Shown here: positions 6,901 to 11,050 of the stretch, piece after piece
Layout: every line of letters starts with the position of its first letter
Numbering within the stretch: the first letter of the stretch is position 1
Source of the DNA: an uncultured Oscillibacter sp.
GTDB taxonomy: Bacteria; Bacillota; Clostridia; Oscillospirales; Oscillospiraceae
Assembly: GCA_934574045.1 (NCBI GenBank)
Contig: CAKTMK010000053.1
Coordinates: 1-11,097 of the forward strand
Direction: 5' to 3'
Length of the DNA: 11,097 nucleotides
The notes under the pieces: generated by a model
The model's input: the letters and a program-made list of their open reading frames with translations, nothing else
Databases searched by the model: none
What the model was told of the DNA's origin: nothing
Made by a program: the position numbers and the translations under genes

Positions 6901-9249
6901 TTTGTCGAACAGGACCCGGTTTCCGCCGGCCATGAGCGCCATGTCGCCCTGCTGCACCGGCGTGCCGTCGGCATAGGTGAGGGTATAGGACGCAAGGTCC
7001 ATGTCCAGATCATCGCTCAGCTCCCGGAAGCCGTCGGTCTCGACGGCCAGCCCGGCCAGATACTGGGCGGCCTCCTCGGCAAAGCCGCTCTCCAGCGCCT
7101 GCCGCTCCATGTCGGCCTCCATGTCCCGGATCTGCCGGTTCGTCAGCTGGGGGGCGGCCTCCTCGCGGGTCTGATAGACGTCCATCGCCGCGTGGATGGC
7201 GGATTCCTCCACCGGCGTATAGGCGATCGTATACTCCTCCGTCTCCTCGTTAAAGGAAACGCCGGTGATCTGACCGTATGCGGCCGTGAGGCCGCTCTCC
7301 TGACTCGCGTCGTCGCCCAGCGTGCCGGCGTAGAGCGCAAGGAAGTCGCCCACGTCCACGGTGGTCTGGGAATCCAGCCCCATGGCGGCATACTTGTCGT
7401 CGGTGAACTCCATCACGTCCTTATCGACCGTGAGGATATTGCCGTCGGTCGTGTCCTTGTCCGCGTCCGCGCTCACGGGCAGCACGTCGGGCGTGAAGAG
7501 CACGTCCTCCGTGTCCGCGGTCTTATAAGTATAGGTATTGCCGCTGACGCCGGTGATCTCCACGTAGGCGATGTCGCCGTCATCGGCGGTATTCAGCGTG
7601 CTGTCCTTCCGCAGGTCGGGGCGCAGGCCCTCGTAGATGGCCACGGTGTCGCCCGCGGAGAGAGCCGTCTGGCCGCGGTAGGTAAAGGTGCCGGTCTTGT
7701 CCACCTTCCGGATCTGGGTGGTCGTGCCGTCAGTCGCCAGTGCGGCGGTGAACAGGCCGTTCAGAGCGGCCATGTTCTCAACATCCCCTCTTGGGATAAA
7801 CTTCAGGCCGCCGTCCAGCTTCAGGTTGTCCACCTGACCCTTTTCGGTGATGATGTTCAGCACGCGCACCGACTGGGGCTGGAGGCCGTCCGCCACGAAG
7901 CACGCCGCGGAATCCTCCGCCAGCTCCACGCGGTAGGTCTGGCCCTGCTCCGGCTGGAAGCGCACCGTGCCGCCGTTGTCCACGGTGAATACAACGTCGG
8001 CGTTGCCCGCCGTCAGGTTCACGAAGGACTCGATGCAGCCCTCCTGATAGTTCTCAATGCGGAAGGTCCAGCCGGAGACTTCGCCCGACTTGACCGTCAC
8101 CGTCACATAGTTGGGGACCTCCTCCGTGACGATCTGGCCCACCTGCGCCGCCGCGCCGCTGTTGTCCAGCTTGGCGTACAGGGTGAGGTTTCTCGTCAGA
8201 GTGTCCTCCGCGCCCACGGCCCTGGTCAGCGCCGCGTCATAGTACCAGCCGGCGAACAGGCCGCTCTTGAGATAGGGCGCGGGAAGCTCGGAGAGCTTCG
8301 TGCCCTTGGCATAGGTCCTGTTCTGGGGAAGCGTCACGCCCTCGGCGCTCATGCCCTCGCCCAGAGCGAAGGTGACCTGATAGTGGGACGTGACCGTTCC
8401 GCCGCCGCCACCGCCGCCGGAGGAACCGCCGGAGCTGCCGCCGGAGGAGGAGCCGCCGCCCGCGGGGGGCTTCTGCTCCGGCGTTCCCGTTCCCGCCGCC
8501 GCGGGGTCCACGCTCACGCGGGCGGAGGGCACGCCCGGCTCGGAATACCACGTGTCCACCGTCTTGTCCGTCCGCATGCACACGGCGGCGGTCTGGGCGC
8601 GGGTGGCGTTTCCGGCGGGGTTGAAGTTCACGCCGTCGCCGTTGAGCAGGCCCTGCTTCCACAGCTTGAGCACCGCGTCCTTCGCGTAGCCAGCCACCGC
8701 GTCCAGATCGGCGGGCTGGGCGGCCACGTCGGCCCCCGTCTCATATTGGACGCTGAACGTCTCGAAATAGCGCACGAGGAACGCCGCCATCTGTTGGCGC
8801 GTCACCGGCACGTTGGGAGAGAACGCGCCGTTCCCGGTGCCGCCGGTGATGCCGTGCTTCGCCGCCCACTTCACGTAGGGCGCGCAGTAGGACCCGGCCT
8901 TCACGTCCGTGAAGCCCGTATCCCCCTGATAGGCGGACGCGTCTGCGCCCGCCATGCGGCCCAGCACCGTCACGAACATGCCGCGGGTCAGCGTCCCATT
9001 CGGCTCGAACGTGGTGGGCGTGGTGCCGTTGAAGAACCCGTTGGCCCGGGCGTACAGCACCGCCTCATAGCACCAGTCCCCCGGCTTCACGTCCGCGAAC
9101 GGGCTCTCCTGCCCGCCCGACGGCGCGGCCGTCTGGGTCTGGCCCGCCGCGGTCCCGGCAGTCTTCTCTCCGTCCGTCAGCGCGTAAGCGGGGACGAGCG
9201 TGAAGATCATGCACAGGACCAGCAGCAGACTGACGATCCGTTTTTTCAT
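937..9249 (-). CDS. Giant SLH-anchored surface protein (2770 aa) with InlB-type B repeats, VEHY/MucBP-like modules and GLUG tail
   Basis: The product is probably a wall-bound adhesin or matrix protein. Domains by residue: signal peptide 1-23 (KKR, hydrophobic core, AYA); SLH domains at about 51-100, 113-165 and 177-227, each keeping the Thr-Arg of the polymer-binding motif (LTRG 87, VTRQ 149, ATRA 215); Gly/Ser linker 264-285; B-type repeat 290-362 with AGWYYD; unassigned beta-rich region 363-1265 with an acidic helical insert at about 885-970; repeats 1267-2399; C-terminal tail 2400-2770 with five GG(L/I/V)xG motifs at 2531, 2578, 2608, 2647 and 2687, typical of GLUG beta-helix repeats. There are eight canonical B repeats (Gly-Trp/Asp-Trp core, closing LYAKW-like) and three degenerate ones. 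No LPXTG or lipobox is present, so SLH domains are the only visible anchor. The ATG has AGGAGG 9 nt upstream. It is the first gene of an operon with the downstream protease. The adhesive role is inferred from domain families; the ligand is unknown. Confidence 0.95.
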   Translation of the reverse strand: MKKRIVSLLLVLCMIFTLVPAYALTDGEKTAGTAAGQTQTAAPSGGQESPFADVKPGDWCYEAVLYARANGFFNGTTPTTFEPNGTLTRGMFVTVLGRMAGADASAYQGDTGFTDVKAGSYCAPYVKWAAKHGITGGTGNGAFSPNVPVTRQQMAAFLVRYFETFSVQYETGADVAAQPADLDAVAGYAKDAVLKLWKQGLLNGDGVNFNPAGNATRAQTAAVCMRTDKTVDTWYSEPGVPSARVSVDPAAAGTGTPEQKPPAGGGSSSGGSSGGSSGGGGGGGTVTSHYQVTFALGEGMSAEGVTLPQNRTYAKGTKLSELPAPYLKSGLFAGWYYDAALTRAVGAEDTLTRNLTLYAKLDNSGAAAQVGQIVTEEVPNYVTVTVKSGEVSGWTFRIENYQEGCIESFVNLTAGNADVVFTVDNGGTVRFQPEQGQTYRVELAEDSAACFVADGLQPQSVRVLNIITEKGQVDNLKLDGGLKFIPRGDVENMAALNGLFTAALATDGTTTQIRKVDKTGTFTYRGQTALSAGDTVAIYEGLRPDLRKDSTLNTADDGDIAYVEITGVSGNTYTYKTADTEDVLFTPDVLPVSADADKDTTDGNILTVDKDVMEFTDDKYAAMGLDSQTTVDVGDFLALYAGTLGDDASQESGLTAAYGQITGVSFNEETEEYTIAYTPVEESAIHAAMDVYQTREEAAPQLTNRQIRDMEADMERQALESGFAEEAAQYLAGLAVETDGFRELSDDLDMDLASYTLTYADGTPVQQGDMALMAGGNRVLFDKNKLKVEAQINAGSLTHFEGSYGLRAELTVSFTVEIESKLHAGDKLVIEVKAVFEQEILLSVNTSGGAIWKKAWIFPYIADYQLNANLDLGTYTGVGITATARTAAEEDDEDPFKDVTGEGTAGKVKNIGQQILQLMEDKEHFLGEDLEMSTVGGGLADKYSSMMEDAEENWIELFRKEIYSKEGPVDRLHILVYGISADFVVSASLYVTLGMSFEYEAAKRYTFSIKLFSRDVTSGAVDLVTPHYNFDFYVMGTAGIRAGVEFEIGVGLFSLKLDSIGITAEAGVYARMWGYFYYHLEWTKGQDKKSEASGALFVEIGMYLQVTFKAQLFSSDDLTYQPTLYENEWPLWSAGAQKNVYDFAYDDDDPQLNVEMQSVRTAALPSSLFDMNYMDMKTGDLYGTDADDEDENPAGNFDTNDGRNYIVELSNPKFSYDPYFNILRVSPGGTVEETCEMKLIWKNGRLAFTSEPIERTVTIQWSDPENARYIAFNSRGGSAVKAISVGAGDDISARTAAVKVGGEAAPSKVGYIFAGWYEDESCTTPFAFPGAMPDYWTVSGQQYKGVTVYAKWTPRTDTKYTVEHYLQNLSGTYALTDTDHMTGTTDAQTAAAVRTYPNFTEKSFAQKAIAPDGSTVVRIYYTRDKYTFTFKLGSGSDQEWTTTGRYGATVYAPKFSLDGYRFNGWIAEQGGMSLVEENGAYLIKNVSSGAVYVAQWAPRNDTAYRVEHYVERIGSEGWLLYGGEGAVQYRYDGKTDEQAAVDDSFKLSISGLTYHHSSADGGQTISADGKTVIKLYYTRRSYTVSFDAKEGALTGADSQQCVYGGRVVKPASPTRSGYAFDGWYYDNGGVETAYDFNTGVTGDLTLYAKWTANGDTAYTVEHYQQNADGTYPDAPAETESLAGATDASVTAAAKPYDHFTLNAEKSTQTGTVTADGSLVLKLYYDRMEYTAVFKQDGTELKTETARWGAPITPPTEKATVPDGYTLSWSPALSDPPVMPAEDTVYTAVLTAKGGIAYTVNHYQQNADNDGYTLTDTDSLTGATDASVTAVERSYDHFTLNAEKSVKTGTITADGRLTLDLYYDRDTVTVTFDPNGGTLDSESGSVEKTLRWGASLSDIKPEWDDDHGFAGWYADMEYATQVTTADDANVLLYAKWNLGEVGFTVEYYVMDTDGQYPAEPTDKNTTMTGAVDTNVSIASLGRTDLGGAFACDAGKTACDGGTVTGDSVTVSKGMTVKLYYTRAQYALTWTMGEDCTVTNESGYTRAGQVYYDAPITRPELSRTGWHYTWTDEPADRMPAADTEYTAEWALNAYTVRFDANGGDGTMADQSFTYDTAQALTANAFTRTGYTFAGWNTAADGSGTAYADGAEVTNLTAENNGTVILYAQWKAAQCTIYFNTKGGTEVGPLQVKIGSPYHQIVADHLIVSFGYGSERTGYEFEDWCTDEACTQVLGGDYLFNEDTTLYAKWKLIQYDISFQFRDEGGAFPDGTEVPSKYTVEDAFELPTPVKKGYIFRGWYLDIAFQNGPYTRLELGSTTHREYRPKWEAEASEITFEDPSGVLDSVPTTLVYTAGTTTLTDGTVKDSGNAFLYWYTTDGGTETPLYKVPTGTVGKLTVYPKVIDRSITGPEQLAALAACYQYKSAQSGAQFTLGSDIALEDWSTPIGTADHPFDRTFSGSSGKYITLSGMAQPLFGVVDKNGKIADLTVYLNSVTASPAQGFSSWGAVACENHGTVEGCTVYGEVTGDSSLSALGGITGINTRKDKTYDEPGSIVNCGAGIGANEGERLVINFTGGSYAEAGGLMGTNVGTVTLDAALKHYVTITTNACDVGGLIGRGYGKKPITVTENEIDAVITQTSSGDGTVLVSGIGGLIGRLDKVVTDTSESAVECSNTKITCDLKAASWNNAPVGGVAGLIDGVTGSTIKITGTGNTVTGRITCSSVSIGRITGYVRFSIYMNETALSGGKDIDAAASGWNTSGLTGPTYDVGLTSA
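2053..5451 (-). repeat. Intragenic array of alternating VEHY (MucBP-like) and B-repeat modules
   Basis: This stretch encodes residues 1267-2399 of the giant surface protein. Five VEHY modules start near residues 1357, 1503, 1656, 1795 and 1940 with Y-T-V-E-H-Y-like openings, and they close with LYYTR/LYYDR. Each is followed by a B-type repeat ending in YAKW, AQW or similar, giving a composite unit of 139-153 residues. After the fifth pair the array continues as B repeats alone, at about 2091-2168, 2171-2248, 2250-2325 and a degenerate one at 2328-2399. B repeats near 1727-1790 and 2023-2087 have lost the Gly-Trp core. The B repeats match the Listeria-Bacteroides/InlB B-repeat pattern. Calling the VEHY modules MucBP-like rests on overall layout (opening aromatic strand, TG..D motif, closing YY) and is less certain. 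Confidence 0.85.
3725..4205 (-). repeat. Near-identical direct DNA repeats inside adjacent VEHY modules
   Basis: Two 28-nt stretches are identical between neighbouring modules: 3725-3752 with 4139-4166, and 3764-3791 with 4178-4205, both at an offset of 414 nt. A further shared run around 3832-3850 and 4249-4267 is offset 417 nt, so the copies differ there by one codon. They encode YDHFTLNAEKS and GATDASVTA in both modules. Identity extends through third codon positions, which points to recent duplication or gene conversion rather than protein-level constraint alone. Confidence 0.85.
8395..8460 (-). repeat. Low-complexity Gly/Ser linker
   Basis: This run of GGN and AGC/TCC codons encodes residues 264-285 of the giant surface protein, an almost pure Gly/Ser spacer. 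It separates the wall-binding SLH domains from the first B repeat. It is preceded by a Pro/Thr/Lys-containing stretch (about 250-263) that also looks unstructured. The region is expected to be flexible and prone to replication slippage. Confidence 0.85.
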
Positions 9250-9258
9250 GATGCCTCT

Positions 9259-9264
9259 CCTCCT
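9259..9264 (-). promoter_or_regulatory. Ribosome binding site of the giant surface gene
   Basis: On the minus strand AGGAGG lies 9 nt before the ATG at 9249-9247. This is a full match to the anti-Shine-Dalgarno sequence and fixes this start. It contrasts with the second gene of the operon, which has no comparable site. Confidence 0.85.
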
Positions 9265-9274
9265 GAATCTTTTT

Positions 9275-9297
9275 TGACCCTGATGATATCAGCGTCA
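9275..9297. promoter_or_regulatory. Imperfect inverted repeat just upstream of the surface-gene ribosome binding site
   Basis: TGACCCTGAT (9275-9284), spacer GAT, then ATCAGCGTCA (9288-9297): 10-nt arms pairing at 9 of 10 positions. It lies 10 nt upstream of the AGGAGG of the giant surface gene and inside its predicted leader RNA. It could be a DNA operator or an RNA hairpin controlling access to the ribosome binding site; the sequence does not decide which. Confidence 0.55.
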
Positions 9298-9299
9298 TT

Positions 9300-9342
9300 G
9301 CTTCTCCCCTGCGGGGAGAAGCCGAGTCCCCAGGGACTCGGC
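9300..9342. promoter_or_regulatory. Two tandem perfect hairpins in the predicted 5' leader of the surface operon
   Basis: GCTTCTCCCC (9300-9309), loop TGC, GGGGAGAAGC (9313-9322) is a perfect 10-bp stem. GCCGAGTCCC (9321-9330), CA, GGGACTCGGC (9333-9342) is a second perfect stem. The two share bases 9321-9322. Neither is followed by a T tract on either strand, and both lie between divergent genes, so they are not ordinary terminators. On the minus strand they fall between the predicted transcription start and the ribosome binding site. A leader structure (mRNA stabilisation or regulation) or a REP-like palindromic element are both possible. Confidence 0.6.
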
Positions 9343-9374
9343 GCGGCGTCTTTTCCGCCCATTCTTACGGGAAA

Positions 9375-9383
9375 AGTATATCA
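9375..9383 (-). promoter_or_regulatory. Candidate extended -10 promoter of the surface-protein/protease operon
   Basis: On the minus strand this reads TGATATACT: a TATACT -10 (9380-9375) preceded by the TGN extended element. No good -35 hexamer is found at 17 nt spacing, which extended -10 promoters can tolerate. Transcription would start near 9368 and give a leader of about 120 nt carrying the three inverted repeats. This is a prediction from the motif only. Confidence 0.5.
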
Positions 9384-9409
9384 GCTTCCCCGCGGAAACG
9401 GGAAGCTGA
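9381..9409. promoter_or_regulatory. Inverted repeat upstream of the surface-operon -10 (candidate operator)
   Basis: TCAGCTTCCC (9381-9390), 9-nt spacer, GGGAAGCTGA (9400-9409): perfect 10-nt arms. On the minus strand the repeat overlaps the TGN of the extended -10 and spans the spacer and -35 area. That position suits a transcription-factor operator. The divergent MerR-family protein is the nearest candidate. The centre sits about 15 bp from the -10, farther than the usual MerR dyad, so a different regulator or plain repression is possible. Confidence 0.5.
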
Positions 9410-9461
9410 GCGTCCGAACGGTACGGATTTCCGTCTCAAACGACACTGGCCCGCTCCCTCC

Positions 9462-9479
9462 CCGCCGCGTCCGCGGCGG
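9462..9479. other. GC-rich palindrome in the divergent intergenic region
   Basis: CCGCCGCG (9462-9469), TC, CGCGGCGG (9472-9479). It lies midway between the two divergent promoters with no T tract. In a GC-rich intergenic region a match this simple could be chance. No function is assigned. Confidence 0.35.
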
Positions 9480-9521
9480 AGGCGGCATCAGGGCGCGCGC
9501 CGTCCGCCGGAAAAGATCCGC

Positions 9522-9551
9522 TTGCTTTTTCGACCGTTTCCGGTGTAATAT
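9522..9551 (+). promoter_or_regulatory. Candidate promoter of the MerR-family gene
   Basis: TTGCTT (9522-9527) and TAATAT (9546-9551) are separated by 18 nt in a locally AT-rich stretch, 67 nt upstream of the chosen ATG. An overlapping TATAAA at 9549-9554 is an alternative -10. The -10 lies within the inverted repeat at 9541-9568. Confidence 0.45.
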
Positions 9552-9568
9552 AAAATTATCATACACCG
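9541..9568. promoter_or_regulatory. Inverted repeat flanking the -10 of the MerR-family gene (candidate autoregulatory operator)
   Basis: CGGTGTA (9541-9547) and TACACCG (9562-9568) are perfect 7-nt arms separated by 14 AT-rich bases that contain the predicted -10. A protein bound here would overlap RNA polymerase, and MerR-family genes are commonly autoregulated. The arms do not resemble the dyad at the surface-operon promoter, so the same protein may not bind both. Confidence 0.5.
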
Positions 9569-9606
9569 TACATCCATGTGCGATACAAGAGCTGATCTTC
9601 ATTTTT

Positions 9607-9611
9607 GGGAG
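9607..9611 (+). promoter_or_regulatory. Ribosome binding site deciding the MerR-gene start
   Basis: GGGAG lies 6 nt before ATG 9618-9620. The in-frame upstream ATG at 9576 would add 14 residues, lacks a recognisable Shine-Dalgarno and would begin within about 20 nt of the predicted transcript start. The 9618 start also places the helix-turn-helix at the usual N-terminal position of the family. Confidence 0.7.
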
Positions 9612-9617
9612 CTTTTT

Positions 9618-10391
9618 ATGAAAAAAACACGCGATCTTTTTTCCATCGGAGACGTGGCGCGGGCCTTGGGCGTCACCCGGCGCATCATTCTCTACTATGA
9701 GGAGTGCGGCCTGATCCAGCCGGATGTGAAGGACGGCGCCGTGGGCAACCGCTACTACACCATCGACACCTTCGTTAAGATCCGCACCATCCGCATTTTT
9801 CAGAATCTGGGCCTGTCCCTCGCCGAGATCCAGGGCTATTTTGACGACACGTTTGACCTGCCGCCGCTGATCCGGCGGCTGGAGACCCTGCGGGACGAGC
9901 TGGACCGCCACATCGAGACGCTGCGGGAGCGCTCCAACGCCGAACCGCCGCAGGTGAGGCTCATCCGGCTCCCCCAGCAGACGGTCTACCGCCGGGTCAT
10001 CACCTCGGCCACGGTGGCAGAGCGGTCGGTCCTGCTGCGCAGCGTCGCGCTGGAGGGGATGCGGCTCTACGGTACGGACGTTTCCCACCGGATGTATCTG
10101 GTGGAGTCCCCTCTGGACCGGCCTGACGAGCTTTCCTTCTGCGCGGCGGTCCCGCCGGAGAGCCGCGGGGAAAACGTGGCGGTCCTGCCCATGACGCAGG
10201 CGCTGAGCATCTACCACCACGGAGCCTATGAGGAGCTGCCTGCCGTGGCGCAGCGGCTGCTCTCCGCGGCGCGGGAGCGCCGTCTCACGCCCAAGGGAAC
10301 GCTCCGGCGCATCTATCTCGAAGGCCCGCCCCAGCACAAGGAGGCGCGCAAGTTTATCACGCAGGTAGCCCTGCCCATCGAGGACGCGTGA
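9618..10391 (+). CDS. MerR-family transcriptional regulator with GyrI-like effector-binding domain (257 aa)
   Basis: This is a DNA-binding regulator of BmrR-like layout. The MerR helix-turn-helix is at residues 8-33 (LFSIGDVARALGV, then YYEECGLI), followed by the wing (GNRYYTID, 43-50) and second helical part (FQNLGLSLAEIQGYFDD, 61-77). A dimerisation helix lies at about 84-107 (RRLETLRDELDRHIETL). Residues 110-257 resemble the GyrI-like/SOUL-type small-molecule-binding domain, including the C-terminal YLEGPPQH segment (233-240). Such proteins usually bind hydrophobic or cationic ligands and twist a promoter with an over-long spacer, although some repress. No cysteine cluster of the metal-sensing MerR type is seen. 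It is transcribed divergently from the giant surface gene, with a 368-bp region between start codons containing at least two dyads. That makes it a candidate regulator of the surface operon and of itself; target and ligand are inferred or unknown. No convincing terminator follows. Confidence 0.92.
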   Translation: MKKTRDLFSIGDVARALGVTRRIILYYEECGLIQPDVKDGAVGNRYYTIDTFVKIRTIRIFQNLGLSLAEIQGYFDDTFDLPPLIRRLETLRDELDRHIETLRERSNAEPPQVRLIRLPQQTVYRRVITSATVAERSVLLRSVALEGMRLYGTDVSHRMYLVESPLDRPDELSFCAAVPPESRGENVAVLPMTQALSIYHHGAYEELPAVAQRLLSAARERRLTPKGTLRRIYLEGPPQHKEARKFITQVALPIEDA

Positions 10392-10434
10392 CGCCCCGGG
10401 GGCGGCAGTCCCCGCGCCGGATGCGAAAAAACCG

Positions 10435-10463
10435 TTGCAGCGCCGCGCTTTATCGGGTATACT
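10435..10463 (+). promoter_or_regulatory. Sigma-A-like promoter of the small two-ORF unit
   Basis: TTGCAG (10435-10440), a 17-nt spacer and TATACT (10458-10463) make the best-formed promoter in the window. It starts 44 nt after the MerR stop and lies about 36 nt upstream of the 33-codon ORF, which suggests the small ORFs are transcribed independently of the regulator. Confidence 0.75.
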
Positions 10464-10498
10464 GAACGTACATACCGATCCTGAACGGAGGGCGCACG

Positions 10499-10600
10499 AT
10501 GAAGCGAGAGAGGCAGCCGCACCTGACAACGCCGGACGGCGGCGCGGGCCGCCGGAGCGTATCCATGGGCCGGACGCATACCCGAAAGACCTCCGAGTGA
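10499..10600 (+). CDS. Small basic ORF (33 aa), hypothetical or leader peptide
   Basis: ATG 10499 to TGA 10598-10600 encodes 33 residues beginning MKRERQPHLTT. GGAGGG (10487-10492) sits 6 nt upstream of the ATG, and a TTGCAG/TATACT promoter lies just before it, so translation initiation is well supported. The peptide is rich in Arg and Lys with Gly, Ser and Thr; it has no hydrophobic segment, signal peptide or cysteine, and is probably disordered. No family is recognised. Its stop is 10 nt before the ATG of the 80-residue ORF, which lacks a Shine-Dalgarno of its own, so it may act as a coupling cistron. It could instead be a functional small protein or a chance ORF. Confidence 0.5.
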   Translation: MKRERQPHLTTPDGGAGRRSVSMGRTHTRKTSE

Positions 10601-10610
10601 GCGCTGCGCC

Positions 10611-10853
10611 ATGGACCACACGACCGACCAGACCCTGATTGAGGAGATCCTCGGCCCCATTCCGGAACGGGACGAACCGTTCCCCACCGGGCGGCTTCCG
10701 GAGGAGCTGCGCCGCCATTTTGATTACGGCTGGAAGGACGGTATCATCGCCGGGGTGGTGTACTGGCGGTACGGCATCCCTGTCCGTCCCCGGCAGATCC
10801 GCCGCCTGCGCCGGGAGCTTGACCGCGCAGAGGACAATAATCGAAAGCGCTGA
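10611..10853 (+). CDS. Hypothetical protein (80 aa)
   Basis: I do not recognise this family. The N-terminal third is acidic (MDHTTDQTLIEEILGPIPERDEPF), the middle contains a short hydrophobic patch (GIIAGVVYW, 44-52) too short for a typical membrane span, and the C-terminus is strongly basic (RPRQIRRLRRELDR, 59-72), probably helical. No signal peptide, cysteines or catalytic motif are visible. The ATG at 10611 is the only plausible start because the frame closes at 10524 and has no other start codon between. No Shine-Dalgarno precedes it; the stop of the 33-codon ORF 10 nt upstream suggests translational coupling. The basic tail could bind nucleic acid, but that is speculation. Support for a real gene is the upstream promoter and protein-like composition. 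Confidence 0.6.
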   Translation: MDHTTDQTLIEEILGPIPERDEPFPTGRLPEELRRHFDYGWKDGIIAGVVYWRYGIPVRPRQIRRLRRELDRAEDNNRKR

Positions 10854-10886
10854 AGCCATCGGGAAGCTCCACGAAAAACGCAAAAT

Positions 10887-10909
10887 GCCCCCGCCGATCA
10901 GGCGGGGGC
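10887..10909 (-). terminator. Intrinsic-terminator-like hairpin, oriented for minus-strand transcription
   Basis: GCCCCCGCC (10887-10895), loop GATCA, GGCGGGGGC (10901-10909) is a perfect 9-bp GC stem. On the minus strand it is followed by ATTTTGCGTTTTT; on the plus strand no T tract follows. It therefore fits termination of a transcript coming from the right. No minus-strand gene is visible between here and the window edge, so its client is unknown. It may also be a 3'-end structure for the 80-residue gene, 33 nt after its stop. Confidence 0.55.
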
Positions 10910-10940
10910 GAAGCGGTGCGCCCGGAAGCCGAAACAGCCT

Positions 10941-11039
10941 GCTTTCCGCCGCGGGCCATAGCGCGCCTGTCCCGCGCTGCACAACGGCAGGCGGAAAGCG
11001 CCGATGCGCCGCCAGTGGCGGATGCAGCGAGGCGCTTTC
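10941..11039. other. Inverted-repeat-rich noncoding region with mutually exclusive pairings
   Basis: GCTTTCCGCC (10941-10950) is the exact complement of GGCGGAAAGC (10990-10999). The overlapping GAAAGCGCC (10994-11002) is the exact complement of GGCGCTTTC (11031-11039), which encloses a CCGCC-AGT-GGCGG hairpin (11009-11021). Bases 10994-10999 can join only one of the two stems. On the plus strand the region ends 11 nt before a strong intrinsic terminator. I recognised no known RNA family (checked by eye for cobalamin riboswitch, RNase P, SRP and 6S signatures) and no convincing ORF. It could be a 3' UTR, a small RNA or a palindromic intergenic element. Confidence 0.4.
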
Positions 11040-11050
11040 GAGGATACGGC

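Noticed and set aside
9205..9249. Lipoprotein signal in the giant surface protein
   Set aside because: The cysteine at residue 13 follows VL rather than a G/A/S at -1, and an AYA cleavage site lies downstream; a standard signal peptide fits better.
9576..9617. Upstream in-frame ATG extending the MerR protein by 14 residues
   Set aside because: It has no Shine-Dalgarno, lies very close to the predicted transcript start, and would add residues before the helix-turn-helix that the family lacks.
2644..9621. A plus-strand open frame of 2325 codons opposite the giant surface gene (and its continuation 796-2619)
   Set aside because: It is codon-aligned antisense of the real gene, and its openness follows from absence of TTA, CTA and TCA codons. 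The minus-strand product has a signal peptide, SLH domains and recognisable repeats; the antisense product has none.
10397..10414. Hairpin CGGGG/CCCCG as terminator of the MerR gene
   Set aside because: The stem is only 5 bp and no T tract follows on the plus strand.
10861..10868. GGGAAGCT, matching a half-site of the surface-operon dyad (9400-9407)
   Set aside because: An 8-nt match in 11 kb is readily due to chance, and it lacks the second arm.
9381..10982. A minus-strand open frame of 533 codons opposite the MerR-family gene
   Set aside because: It is codon-aligned antisense of a clear MerR regulator and crosses promoter and intergenic regions; its product shows no domain pattern.
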